NCBI GenBank assembly: GCA_011390635.1
Contig: JAABSA010000001.1
Coordinates: 224,839 to 288,838, forward strand
From: Desulfotignum sp.
Lineage (GTDB): Bacteria; Desulfobacterota; Desulfobacteria; Desulfobacterales; Desulfobacteraceae
DNA: 64,000 nt
Direction of reading: 5' to 3'
In this document: in pieces, positions 10,622 through 19,666 of the stretch
Numbering within the stretch: position 1 is the stretch's first letter
Layout: each line of letters starts with the position of its first letter
Notes under the pieces: generated by a model
What the model saw: only the letters and a program-made list of their open reading frames with translations
Told to the model about the DNA's origin: nothing
Databases searched by the model: none
Position numbers and translations under genes: made by a program

Positions 10622-11455
10622 ATGGAAAAGATATATGTGATGATCAACGGACTTCCGGGAAATGTGGCTTCCACCATGGCCCGGGCGGCCCTTGCCGACG
10701 ACCGTTTTGAACTGATTCCCTTTTCATTGACCGGCCCGCAGATTTCGCAAAATACCATACAGATCGAAACTGTTTCTATCAGCCTTGTGAAACCGGACAC
10801 CCGGGATATCATCATTGCAGATATCCAAAAAAGGGTTGGTCGATTCATTGCCGTTGATTACACCCATCCCACTGCTGTCAATACCAATGCCAGATTCTAT
10901 ACCCGTCATGATATCCCTTTTGTCATGGGTACCACAGGCGGTGATCGGCAGGCGCTTGAAGCGTGTGTGTCCCGGGCCCGATTTCCGGCTGTCATCGCCC
11001 CGAACATGGCCAAACAGATTGTGGGATTCCAGGCCATGATGGCCTTTGCCGCTGACAGTTTTCCCGGCCTCTTTGCAGGATACACACTTGAAATTAAAGA
11101 AAGCCACCAGCAGAGCAAGGCTGACACCTCTGGCACCGCCAGGGCCATGGTAGGATATTTCAACCGGCTGGGGGTTGCCTTTGATCCGGCCCAAATCCAG
11201 CAGATCCGCGATCCAAAGGTTCAGAAAACCCAGTGGCAGATACCCCAAGAACATCTGTCCGGTCATGGCTGGCACACTTACACCCTTGCAGCTCCGGATG
11301 GATCAGCCGTGTTTGAATTCACACACAATGTCAACGGACGAAAAATATATGTGGCCGGCACCTTTGATGCGGTATTATTTTTGCAAAAACAACTTCAAAA
11401 CACCAACAATCCTAAACGATTGTTTACCATGATTGATGTGTTGCACAAGGGGTGA
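10622..11455 (+). CDS. dapB: 4-hydroxy-tetrahydrodipicolinate reductase-like protein
   Basis: VDYTHPTAVNTN, VMGTTGGDR, IAPNMAKQIVGFQAMM, EIKESHQQSKADTSGTA, FEFTHNVNGRKIYVAGT. Confidence 0.85.
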   Translation: MEKIYVMINGLPGNVASTMARAALADDRFELIPFSLTGPQISQNTIQIETVSISLVKPDTRDIIIADIQKRVGRFIAVDYTHPTAVNTNARFYTRHDIPFVMGTTGGDRQALEACVSRARFPAVIAPNMAKQIVGFQAMMAFAADSFPGLFAGYTLEIKESHQQSKADTSGTARAMVGYFNRLGVAFDPAQIQQIRDPKVQKTQWQIPQEHLSGHGWHTYTLAAPDGSAVFEFTHNVNGRKIYVAGTFDAVLFLQKQLQNTNNPKRLFTMIDVLHKG

Positions 11456-11991
11456 AATTTTTCATGGGTACGCTTTTTAACATCATTCTTGTGCTTCTGG
11501 GTCTGGCCTACCTGATCTCCCCGGTGGACATCATCCCGGAAATTCTGGTTCCGTTTCTGGGATGGGTGGATGACGGGCTGGTTTTATACTGCATCTATTA
11601 TTTGATCCGGCATGGGCAGCTTCCCTGGTTCTTTTTCAAACGAAGTACGGGTGCGGGTTATGACCGGGAACCTACCGGCCATAACCGATCCACAACCGGT
11701 TTTCAGACAAAAAATAATGGCTCTGGCCAGAAATCTGGTACCAAAACAAACAGATCCGAACCCGGGCCAAACGGTTCATATTCCCGGTCCACAAGACCTG
11801 CCCATGAAATTCTGGGCGTACCGATGGATGCCTCCTGGGAGGAGATCCAGGCTGCCTATAAACAGCAGATCAAAAAATATCATCCAGATAAGCTGTCCCA
11901 CCTGGGAAAAGAATTTTCAGATCTGGCCTCCAAGCGCTTTTTAGAAATCCAGAACGCTTTTGAAGCCCTTAAAGCTCGAAACGGCCGGTAA
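11452..11991 (+). CDS. DUF1232-like membrane segment fused to C-terminal J-domain
   Basis: N-terminal LAYLISPVDIIPEILVPFLGWVDDGLVL; C-terminal EILGVPMDASWEEIQAAYKQQIKKYHPDKLSHLG (HPD motif). Confidence 0.85.
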   Translation: MKFFMGTLFNIILVLLGLAYLISPVDIIPEILVPFLGWVDDGLVLYCIYYLIRHGQLPWFFFKRSTGAGYDREPTGHNRSTTGFQTKNNGSGQKSGTKTNRSEPGPNGSYSRSTRPAHEILGVPMDASWEEIQAAYKQQIKKYHPDKLSHLGKEFSDLASKRFLEIQNAFEALKARNGR

Positions 11992-12038
11992 TATTGGCGG
12001 ACTTTAGACTACATATCTGCCTGTAAAAAGGAAAAACC

Positions 12039-12812
12039 GTGACCGATTTTCTCACTGTTGACAATGCCAGGTACGAAGTTCAGTGGCACTGCCAAGACAA
12101 AAAAAATCATCCGATACTTGTATTTCTCCATGAAGGGTTGGGGTGTGTGCAGATGTGGAAACGTTTTCCTGTAAACCTGGCAAAGAATACAGGCTGCAAC
12201 GCATTTGTGTTCTCCAGGCTGGGGTATGGCAGATCCGATGCCGGCATGCTTCCCTGGAAAATCAACTTCATGCATACCCAGGCCGTAAAAGTTCTGCCAA
12301 AAATTCTTGCAGCAGCCGGTATCCTGGACCATATTCTCATCGGCCATTCCGATGGCGGGTCCATCGCCCTTATTTACGGCGGCAGTTCCCATGCCACAGG
12401 CCTGAAGGGCATTGTTACAGAGGCTGCGCATGTGTTCTGCGAACCTGTGACCCTGACATCCATCAAGGCTGCCAGGCAGTCATACCTTGCAGGCAGTCTC
12501 AAAGAAAAACTGGGGCGGTACCACGATCAAAACACTGACACGGCTTTCTGGGGATGGCATAATGCCTGGCTCAGCCCCGGTTTCGTGCACTGGAATATCC
12601 AAAAATTCCTCAAAAAAATTCAGGTACCGGTACTGGCCCTCCAGGGAAAAGATGATCCCTATGGCACCACGGCCCAGCTGGCTGCCATTAAAACCGGTGT
12701 CAGAAACTGTAAAACAACACCCATCAGCAACTGTTGCCATTCCCCACACCAGGAACAACCGGATGTGGTGCTGTCACACATGACTGCCTTTATCCGGAAC
12801 ATCCTGGAATAA
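12039..12812 (+). CDS. Alpha/beta hydrolase
   Basis: LVFLHEGLG, LIGHSDGGSIALIYG nucleophile elbow, LALQGKDDPYGT, C-terminal NCCHSPH. Confidence 0.88.
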   Translation: MTDFLTVDNARYEVQWHCQDKKNHPILVFLHEGLGCVQMWKRFPVNLAKNTGCNAFVFSRLGYGRSDAGMLPWKINFMHTQAVKVLPKILAAAGILDHILIGHSDGGSIALIYGGSSHATGLKGIVTEAAHVFCEPVTLTSIKAARQSYLAGSLKEKLGRYHDQNTDTAFWGWHNAWLSPGFVHWNIQKFLKKIQVPVLALQGKDDPYGTTAQLAAIKTGVRNCKTTPISNCCHSPHQEQPDVVLSHMTAFIRNILE

Positions 12813-12950
12813 TGACCGGGTCAATCGCATGTGAAAATTTACATCCTGCCAGGGAAGCATGCCGCGTCTACCACTGGAATAATGATCTGCCGGCATTGAC
12901 AAATCACCGGATCTCTGGGATATAGAACCATTTTTAAATGAGCACACACA

Positions 12951-13250
12951 ATGAAAGGAAACCGCGTGACCGGTGTAAGTGAAATTCTGGTTCTGATCCT
13001 GCTCATATCCGGCATACTGATTCTGCCCAGGATGCTCAAACCCCCGCCTGCCGGAAAAGCGGGAAACAAGATGGTCCGGTTATCACAAAAAAAACGGGCC
13101 GCGATTGTTATATCAATTGTGTTTCCGGTTGCCTGTGCCATGGTCATCAAACCATGGGAGGGCCATATTTTGATGTTCGGGACCATTGGCCTTGTTCCTG
13201 TGGCCCTGGGATGGGCCTTTTACTGGATTCTGTCCGCCCCCGAAAAATAA
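12951..13250 (+). CDS. Small membrane protein of unknown function
   Basis: 99 aa with three hydrophobic segments; GTG start (VTGV, 12966) also possible. Confidence 0.55.
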   Translation: MKGNRVTGVSEILVLILLISGILILPRMLKPPPAGKAGNKMVRLSQKKRAAIVISIVFPVACAMVIKPWEGHILMFGTIGLVPVALGWAFYWILSAPEK

Positions 13251-13280
13251 CCCGGCAGATCAAAAAACCATTCCCATAAA

Positions 13281-13322
13281 CCAATCCGGCCCTGTCCTGA
13301 AAACAGGACAGGGCCGGATTGG
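13281..13322. repeat. Perfect 19-bp inverted repeat with AAAA loop between convergent genes
   Basis: CCAATCCGGCCCTGTCCTG-AAAA-CAGGACAGGGCCGGATTGG; no adjacent T-run. Confidence 0.9.
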
Positions 13323-13359
13323 TGAGTCATCAGCTCTATTTTCTTATCGAAATAATGAA

Positions 13360-13518
13360 CTAATGCTGGTTTTCTTTTGAATCATTCATGGTATCATAGG
13401 CTGCCTTGGCAAAACAGTATGCCATGCCGGCACCCAGAATGCCGATGGCATACCAGAATCCGCCGAAAAAAAGCATATGGCCGATATCCCAGACCCATTC
13501 AAAATTAAATGGAAACAT
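13360..13518 (-). CDS. 52-aa single-TM protein directly downstream of the NrfD-like Qrc subunit gene
   Basis: Manual translation: MFPFNFEWVWDIGHMLFFGGFWYAIGILGAGMAYCFAKAAYDTMNDSKENQH*; aggagaaa SD upstream; 15 bp after qrcD-like stop; below the ORF-track length cutoff. Confidence 0.75.
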   Translation of the reverse strand: MFPFNFEWVWDIGHMLFFGGFWYAIGILGAGMAYCFAKAAYDTMNDSKENQH

Positions 13519-13533
13519 AAAATTTCTCCTTTC

Positions 13534-14790
13534 CTAAGATTCTTGTGCCTTGGATTTATTCAATTCCAGTTCCTGGGGAAACACCGGCAGGTATCTGTAG
13601 GTTACCGCAATCAGGATAATGCCGTAGGCCACGGGCAGGATGGTGGTGGCCACTTCCTGCCAGGAGGGAATATACAACGCCCAGGTGTCAAAACTCATAA
13701 CCGGCACGGCTACAACCTGAAGCACCATAACCCAGCGGTTGAGACAGACTCCGATGACAGCCAGAATAATGGCCAAAAGCCGCAGGGTAGGATTTTCCCG
13801 GGTGCTCTTGTTGATAAGCAGAATGCCGGGAATAACGCCGCAGATGACAATTTCAGTCACCAGTATCCAATAGCCGTAAAAACTGTTATTGGTATAAAAA
13901 TGGCTCATTTCAAACCCGATACCAGGAGCGGTAACCGTGGCCCAGTATATGGTGTCAATGATTTTGGCGATTATATAGGTACATATCATCCATCCGGAGA
14001 TCTTGGCCAGCAGATGGACCACATTGTCCTTTACCAGTTTTTTTCCGGTAACCGCTTCTGTGATACGGGTCACCAGAAGGGTGAAACAGGGTCCGAAAGC
14101 CGCTGCAGACCAGGTGAACAAAAAAAACGTCCAGGGCCAGATCAAAAGCCCTTCCCGGACCGCAAAAGGCCGGCCGTAAAGCACACCGGCCACCCCGCCC
14201 AGAGATCCCTGGTGGAAAAAGGACAAAAACGCACCCGTGGCCGCAAATATGGCCATAACACCGTGCATGTTGTGGGCCAGGTGATGAAAGAACGGCACCT
14301 TGTTGAGCTGCCGGTTTTCCAGGATATTGGGAATGAACTCAATGGTGAGCACCGCAAAATAGCAGGACAGGCAGAAGGCCACCTCGGTGAGCATCGAATG
14401 CACATTGGCATGCCAGAAAATAAACCAGCCCCGCAAAGGTTGACCAATATCAATGGCCAGGATCAACAGGGCCGAACTGTAGCAGATAAACCCGATGATC
14501 ACAGCAAAATTAATGATATTTTTCAGTTCATCAACTTTAAATATATATTTGAGCAGCCCGGTGAAAAACGCCCCGCCCCCTATGGCAATCACCGCCAGGT
14601 CCGCCCATATCCACAGGGCAAATCCGTAATAGTCATTCATGTTGGTCTGGTTCAACCCTTTGAACCAGCACAGCAGCATGGCATAAACGCCCCAGAGCAG
14701 GACCGCTCCCACAATGGCGATTCCCAGCATGAATTTGGGAAATGAGCACCGTTTTGCGCCTTCAGGTATTAATGCAGCATCCATATTCAA
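13534..14790 (-). CDS. qrcD: NrfD/PsrC-like integral membrane quinone-interacting subunit of Qrc
   Basis: 418 aa polytopic protein; operon order with FeS, molybdopterin-like and multiheme subunits matches qrcABCD. Confidence 0.85.
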   Translation of the reverse strand: MNMDAALIPEGAKRCSFPKFMLGIAIVGAVLLWGVYAMLLCWFKGLNQTNMNDYYGFALWIWADLAVIAIGGGAFFTGLLKYIFKVDELKNIINFAVIIGFICYSSALLILAIDIGQPLRGWFIFWHANVHSMLTEVAFCLSCYFAVLTIEFIPNILENRQLNKVPFFHHLAHNMHGVMAIFAATGAFLSFFHQGSLGGVAGVLYGRPFAVREGLLIWPWTFFLFTWSAAAFGPCFTLLVTRITEAVTGKKLVKDNVVHLLAKISGWMICTYIIAKIIDTIYWATVTAPGIGFEMSHFYTNNSFYGYWILVTEIVICGVIPGILLINKSTRENPTLRLLAIILAVIGVCLNRWVMVLQVVAVPVMSFDTWALYIPSWQEVATTILPVAYGIILIAVTYRYLPVFPQELELNKSKAQES

Positions 14791-14817
14791 TTACTCCTCA
14801 CATAGATTTTGGATTTT

Positions 14818-15675
14818 CTATTCATGGGAAGCAGCCCCATAATGATTTTTCACCTTTTCCCATTCACCATCCAGATAGTTGTCCCCGAGCTTTCTGACCC
14901 ATTCACGCTCAGACATGTAATAGACCTTGGGGTTGGTTCCCAGGCGCTCCAGCAACCGGAATACTTTTGGATTGCGTGATTTTCCCACCACATCCCGGTT
15001 AAGGGGATCCGGATGGGGATCCGGTTTGACGATCTGGTGTACCTTGTGGGAAGGGTTGTTTAAATCACCGAAGATAATGGCACCGGCAGGACATGCTGTG
15101 GTACAGGCAGTCTGATAGGCATCTTCTGCAATTTCATGGGTGCCGTCGTAATATGCTTTTTCCCTGGCCAGCTGGTATCTGTGGTAACAGAAACTGCATT
15201 TTTCCACCACCCCCCGCATTCTTGGCGATACATTGGGGCTCAGGTATTTTTCCATACCCTCGGGCCATATGGGATCCCACCAGTTGAAATACCTTGCATG
15301 GTAGGGACACGAAACCATGCAATACCGGCATCCGAAACACCGGGTGTAGATCTGGGAAACAATGCCGGTGTCATATCCATAATCGGTTGCCGTGGCCGGA
15401 CACACCGACACACAGGGGGAATGGCCGTGGTCTCCTTTACCGCCGCAGTGCTGGCATGGCCTGGGCAGGTAGGTTATCTGGGTGTCTGGAAACGACTTGC
15501 CATTGGTCAGCTTATAAACCCGCATCCAGGTGATGCTGTCCTTTTTATCGGACTCATCCTCCTTAAACGGAATATTATTTTCAGACATGCATGACACCGT
15601 GCAGGACCCGCATCCGGTACATTTGTCCAGATCAATAACCATTCCGTATTTATGTGCTTTTTTATCTTGTATCAT
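14818..15675 (-). CDS. qrcC: Periplasmic-type 4Fe-4S ferredoxin subunit of Qrc
   Basis: CTGCGSCTVSC, CQHCGGKGDHGHSPCVSVCP, CFGCRYCMVSCPYHARYFNW, CSFCYHR cluster motifs. Confidence 0.88.
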   Translation of the reverse strand: MIQDKKAHKYGMVIDLDKCTGCGSCTVSCMSENNIPFKEDESDKKDSITWMRVYKLTNGKSFPDTQITYLPRPCQHCGGKGDHGHSPCVSVCPATATDYGYDTGIVSQIYTRCFGCRYCMVSCPYHARYFNWWDPIWPEGMEKYLSPNVSPRMRGVVEKCSFCYHRYQLAREKAYYDGTHEIAEDAYQTACTTACPAGAIIFGDLNNPSHKVHQIVKPDPHPDPLNRDVVGKSRNPKVFRLLERLGTNPKVYYMSEREWVRKLGDNYLDGEWEKVKNHYGAASHE

Positions 15676-15706
15676 CAGAACCTCTTTGAAAGTTTGTCCA
15701 CATCAT

Positions 15707-17836
15707 TTAGGCCTTTGAAATTGCGGCTGTCGTTCCACAGGCAGCATCCAGTCCTGAACCAGGTTCAATTACCGGGCTGATTAATTCATGTATGTTTACA
15801 CCTTTTCCGGCCACATATTTATTGTCAAACGTGTGCCCGAGGCCTTTGACCATTCCAATGACACCGGGCATGATACCTTCGTTGAAATTCACCCGCACCC
15901 TTGCAGATCCTGTGGGGGTTGTCAGGGTTGCAAAGCCCCCATCTGTAAGTCCATTGGCAGTATCGGGATTGATTTCCACACATACGTCTTTGCCCTTGAG
16001 CACCCGGTCGGATACGGTTTTAATGGCAAAGGGAGAAGCAGCCGGCACAGTGCCGGGCAACCGCATATTGTCGATAGGCACCAGGGTGAGAGCATAATCC
16101 CCCTGTGGATATATGGTTTGCGGATTATCCGACAGAAAGGCAAAACTGGTTTCCACACTGTCGGTGGGCGGTCCTTCTGCAAGAAGGGCATACCCATTCC
16201 CGGACAGGTCCTCCCAGACACCTGCGGCCACATCTTCCAGGCATGCCCGATAATTGTTCCATGCAAAGCTCCGGGCCATGTCACCCCCAAGGGTTTTGGC
16301 CAGCTGGATTACGGTATCGCCTGCACTGCGGGTATCAAATACCGGATCCAAAACAGGCCGGGTCAGGCCCACAACGGAATTGGCTAATCCGGCTCTTGAG
16401 GGAACATCTTCCAAACGTTCCAGAAATGTGGATACCGGCAGAATCAGATCCGAGGCCATGGCGGTTTCATCCATAAAAGAGGAGAAACTTACCACAAAGG
16501 GAATTTTTTCAAAAGCAGCCCTGGTCTGTGAAGGATCATTCAGGGTGTAACAGGGATTGGCATTGTAAACAAACAAAGCCGTAACCAGCGGATCGGCAGA
16601 CTGGTTTATGTTTGTCACCATTTCCTGCACAGATGCACCCAGTTTTGCCTTGCCGAATCCGTCTTTGGCGGCTGTATCCAGGACAGGGTCTGGAAAAGCC
16701 AGGTAGTCGTGAACAGGCTTGATAAAGGTGCCGCCCTTTTTGTTGACATTGCCGGTCAGGCAGTTGAGGGTGTGCACAGCAGCAAATTCCTTGAGGCTCT
16801 GGGCCCCGTCACCGCGTCCTTTACCGGGAATGGCCACCGGCATTTTTGCTCTGGCAAAGGCAATGGCAATTTTTTTGATATCAGCAGCACTGATGCCCGT
16901 GGCCGCTGCCACTTTTTCCACCGGGTATTTTTGCTGCACCATGGCATTGAACCGGTTGAATCCACCCTTGAAACCAGCGGCAAATTCCGAATCAAACAGA
17001 TTTTCTGTCAGCAGAACCCCGCACATGGCCATGGCCAGATCCGCCTCGGTTCCCGGTGTGACCGGTATCCATCTGTCTGCTGCAGCCGCAGTGGTGGAAA
17101 GCCTGTGCTCAATCTGATAGAGTTTTGCTTTTCGTTGTTTCCGGCTGGAATTGGCTTTGAAACAGGCAACCGGAGACCCCCATCCTTCAAGGATACCGGC
17201 TCCGAAACTCAAAATAAAATCAGCATTCTCCAGATCGAACCCCAGGGTATACCCCTTGCCATGAAGGGTTTGTGCCGTCAGTGCCAGCCAGGATTCAAGG
17301 GTTGGCATAACAAAATGGTTGGGAGAGCCGAATGCGGTCATAAAATGGCTGAACAGTCCCGCCACAGACCCCTGATCCGTGTCCGTGATACAGGCGAGGG
17401 TATGGGCCTGGTCATTTTTTCTAATGCGGCCCAAATGCCCTGCTGCCAGTGCGATGGCCTCTTTCCAGGAGATAGGTTCAAACCGGTCATTGATCTTTTT
17501 CAAGGGGGTTGTTACACGACAGGGATCATACAGGTATTGGAGCCCGGCGATACCATGAAGACATGCCCCGCCGTTATTCACCGGATAGGTGTCACGCCCT
17601 TCTATTTTTACAGGCCTGCCGTCAATTTTTCTGACAGTAATGCCGCAGGTTCCCGGGCAAAGGCTGCACACTGAATGATCATAGGATATTTTTCCGTCAG
17701 GTGGAACAGGTGTCCAGGGCCAGTTCTGGGTCCAGATGGAAGAATCATCCGTCAGTTTGGCCCCAACCGGGGAAATTGCAATCCCTGCAACCGCACCAAG
17801 TCCCAATCCCAAGAAGCTTCTTCTGTCAACTTTCAT
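15707..17836 (-). CDS. qrcB: Molybdopterin oxidoreductase-family subunit of Qrc with Tat-like signal
   Basis: MKVDRRSFLGLGLGAVAG Tat motif, CSLCPGTCGITVRKIDGRPVKIEG, GKGRGDGAQSLKEF; start set at MKVDRRSF. Confidence 0.87.
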   Translation of the reverse strand: MKVDRRSFLGLGLGAVAGIAISPVGAKLTDDSSIWTQNWPWTPVPPDGKISYDHSVCSLCPGTCGITVRKIDGRPVKIEGRDTYPVNNGGACLHGIAGLQYLYDPCRVTTPLKKINDRFEPISWKEAIALAAGHLGRIRKNDQAHTLACITDTDQGSVAGLFSHFMTAFGSPNHFVMPTLESWLALTAQTLHGKGYTLGFDLENADFILSFGAGILEGWGSPVACFKANSSRKQRKAKLYQIEHRLSTTAAAADRWIPVTPGTEADLAMAMCGVLLTENLFDSEFAAGFKGGFNRFNAMVQQKYPVEKVAAATGISAADIKKIAIAFARAKMPVAIPGKGRGDGAQSLKEFAAVHTLNCLTGNVNKKGGTFIKPVHDYLAFPDPVLDTAAKDGFGKAKLGASVQEMVTNINQSADPLVTALFVYNANPCYTLNDPSQTRAAFEKIPFVVSFSSFMDETAMASDLILPVSTFLERLEDVPSRAGLANSVVGLTRPVLDPVFDTRSAGDTVIQLAKTLGGDMARSFAWNNYRACLEDVAAGVWEDLSGNGYALLAEGPPTDSVETSFAFLSDNPQTIYPQGDYALTLVPIDNMRLPGTVPAASPFAIKTVSDRVLKGKDVCVEINPDTANGLTDGGFATLTTPTGSARVRVNFNEGIMPGVIGMVKGLGHTFDNKYVAGKGVNIHELISPVIEPGSGLDAACGTTAAISKA

Positions 17837-17876
17837 ATGTAAATCCTCTGTAAAGTTTGCAATTCTTGTGTTTGGT

Positions 17877-18548
17877 TTATTTGTGACACTGGAAACAATA
17901 GCCCTGGTGGCCGGTTTCTTCTTTGTGACACACTGCGCAGTCATCCATTTTCATGCGGTCCCAGGAATTTTTCTTGATTCCCCATATATTTTTCCCCCAG
18001 ATATCACGGCTATAGCCGGTAAGCCGGTTTTCTTCATAGGGTCTGGAGGTTGTCGACTCGCCGATATGACCATGACAGGTTACGCAATCCATGCCGGCTG
18101 CTTCAATATGGGCTGCATGGGAAAAGAAAACACAATCCGGCTGTTTTGCATACACATACCAGGGAACCTCCCGCTCCTTTGCCACATATTCGCTGGCAAA
18201 AATGGCTTCATCCCTGGTTTCTCCCATGGGTTCATCCGTATGGCAGTCCAGGCAGGATGCCATTTTCGGGATCCCGGAAAAGGTGCCGTCGTCCCGAAGA
18301 AAGTGACAGGATTCACAATCACCTGTTTCCTGTACATGCAGCGCATGATCAAAATTAAAGGGTTGTTCGTGTTTGGAATAAAGCAGCTTGGGGAACAGCA
18401 GCCATCCGGATAAAAAGCAAATCAGAAATGCCACAATAAAAAAAATGACACCCAGCCCCAGGCCTGTGTCATTTTTCGGGTCTTCGGCGGCACCTTCTGT
18501 TGCACCATCCACGGAACCATGTTCAGTTTTGTTTTCTAGTTCACTCAT
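17877..18548 (-). CDS. qrcA: Membrane-anchored multiheme cytochrome c subunit of Qrc
   Basis: N-terminal TM; five CXXCH motifs (CESCH, CLDCH, CVTCH, CAVCH, CFQCH) plus CVFFSHAAH. Confidence 0.87.
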   Translation of the reverse strand: MSELENKTEHGSVDGATEGAAEDPKNDTGLGLGVIFFIVAFLICFLSGWLLFPKLLYSKHEQPFNFDHALHVQETGDCESCHFLRDDGTFSGIPKMASCLDCHTDEPMGETRDEAIFASEYVAKEREVPWYVYAKQPDCVFFSHAAHIEAAGMDCVTCHGHIGESTTSRPYEENRLTGYSRDIWGKNIWGIKKNSWDRMKMDDCAVCHKEETGHQGYCFQCHK

Positions 18549-18826
18549 GAAAACTCCATCAATGTTAAAATGTTGATGTTACCTATAACCATTTTATCCA
18601 GGCATCACCTGGCCATATTTTTTTGCAGCCGGCATTTGCCTGCCGGGTGCAATTTATCTTCACACAGGATAATCGCGTTATTCTATAGTAATATCTGAAT
18701 TTCTTGTCAAGATAAAATGAGGTTGGGATGGGGCAGGAAATGAGAAGTTACAAACGGCGGCAAACAAACCGTATCCACATCCATAACCGGGATATGGATG
18801 TGGATACGGTTGGAAAAACATACAAA

Positions 18827-19666
18827 TTATCCGTAACTGTGAAGGCCGGACAATAGAAAATTCACTCCGAAATAGGTGAACATCACCGCCATGAACCCCA
18901 CAATGGAAACCAGGGCAAGATTTTTGCCGTGCCAGCCGCGCATCATGCGCAGGTGCATGAAAATGGCATATACAAACCAGGTGATCAATGACCAGGTTTC
19001 CTTGGGATCCCAGGACCAGTATTTCCCCCAGGCAGAATTGGCCCATACCGCGCCAGTGATGATGCCGATGGTCAAAAACAGAAAACCGAATACAACCATC
19101 TGGTAGGTAAGTTCATCAATGACTTCCCCGTCAGGCAGGCGGCTAAAAATAGAGTCTTTGGATGCCTGGCCGGGTTTGATTAAATACATGAGGCTGCAAC
19201 CGAAAGCCAGGGCAAAACCGGCATACCCCAGAAAACAGGTGACGACATGGGCAATGAGCCAGTTACTTTTCAAGGCCGGAATTAACGGATTTATTGTAGA
19301 ACTGATACCGGGATCAAAAGAAGCATAGGCAATGGACAGAAATATCAACGGTGAAACCAACACTCCGAATCCCTGTTCCTTGTATTTGAGTTCCACAAAA
19401 ATATACAGTACTGCCATGGTCCAGGAAAAAAAGACCAAAGATTCATACATGTTTGTAAAAGGGGCACGGCCGAATCCCATCTGATAGGATTCAATCCACC
19501 GAAACCCGATCCCGGCCGTATTGAACACCATGCCTGTAACCAGAACAAGGAACCCGATTGTTGCCAGTTTCTTTTGTTTAAATGCAAAAGATCCGATATA
19601 GAACACCGTGGCCAGTCCATAAATAAAGGTGGCCGACGACAAAGCAAAGGAACTGTTCATAACCAC
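18827..19666 (-). CDS. ccsA: Cytochrome c biogenesis protein CcsA/CcsB-type (heme handling)
   Basis: WANSAWGKYWSWDPKETWSLITWFVYAIFMHLR WWD-type motif. Confidence 0.93.
   Translation of the reverse strand: MVMNSSFALSSATFIYGLATVFYIGSFAFKQKKLATIGFLVLVTGMVFNTAGIGFRWIESYQMGFGRAPFTNMYESLVFFSWTMAVLYIFVELKYKEQGFGVLVSPLIFLSIAYASFDPGISSTINPLIPALKSNWLIAHVVTCFLGYAGFALAFGCSLMYLIKPGQASKDSIFSRLPDGEVIDELTYQMVVFGFLFLTIGIITGAVWANSAWGKYWSWDPKETWSLITWFVYAIFMHLRMMRGWHGKNLALVSIVGFMAVMFTYFGVNFLLSGLHSYG

Noticed and set aside
13477-14745. 422-aa plus-strand ORF opposite qrcD
   Set aside because: Antisense to a well-supported membrane protein gene; sequence is His/Gly/Pro-rich as expected from reverse-complemented hydrophobic codons.
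15788-17674. Plus-strand ORFs opposite qrcB
   Set aside because: Antisense to the molybdopterin-family gene; no domain motifs.
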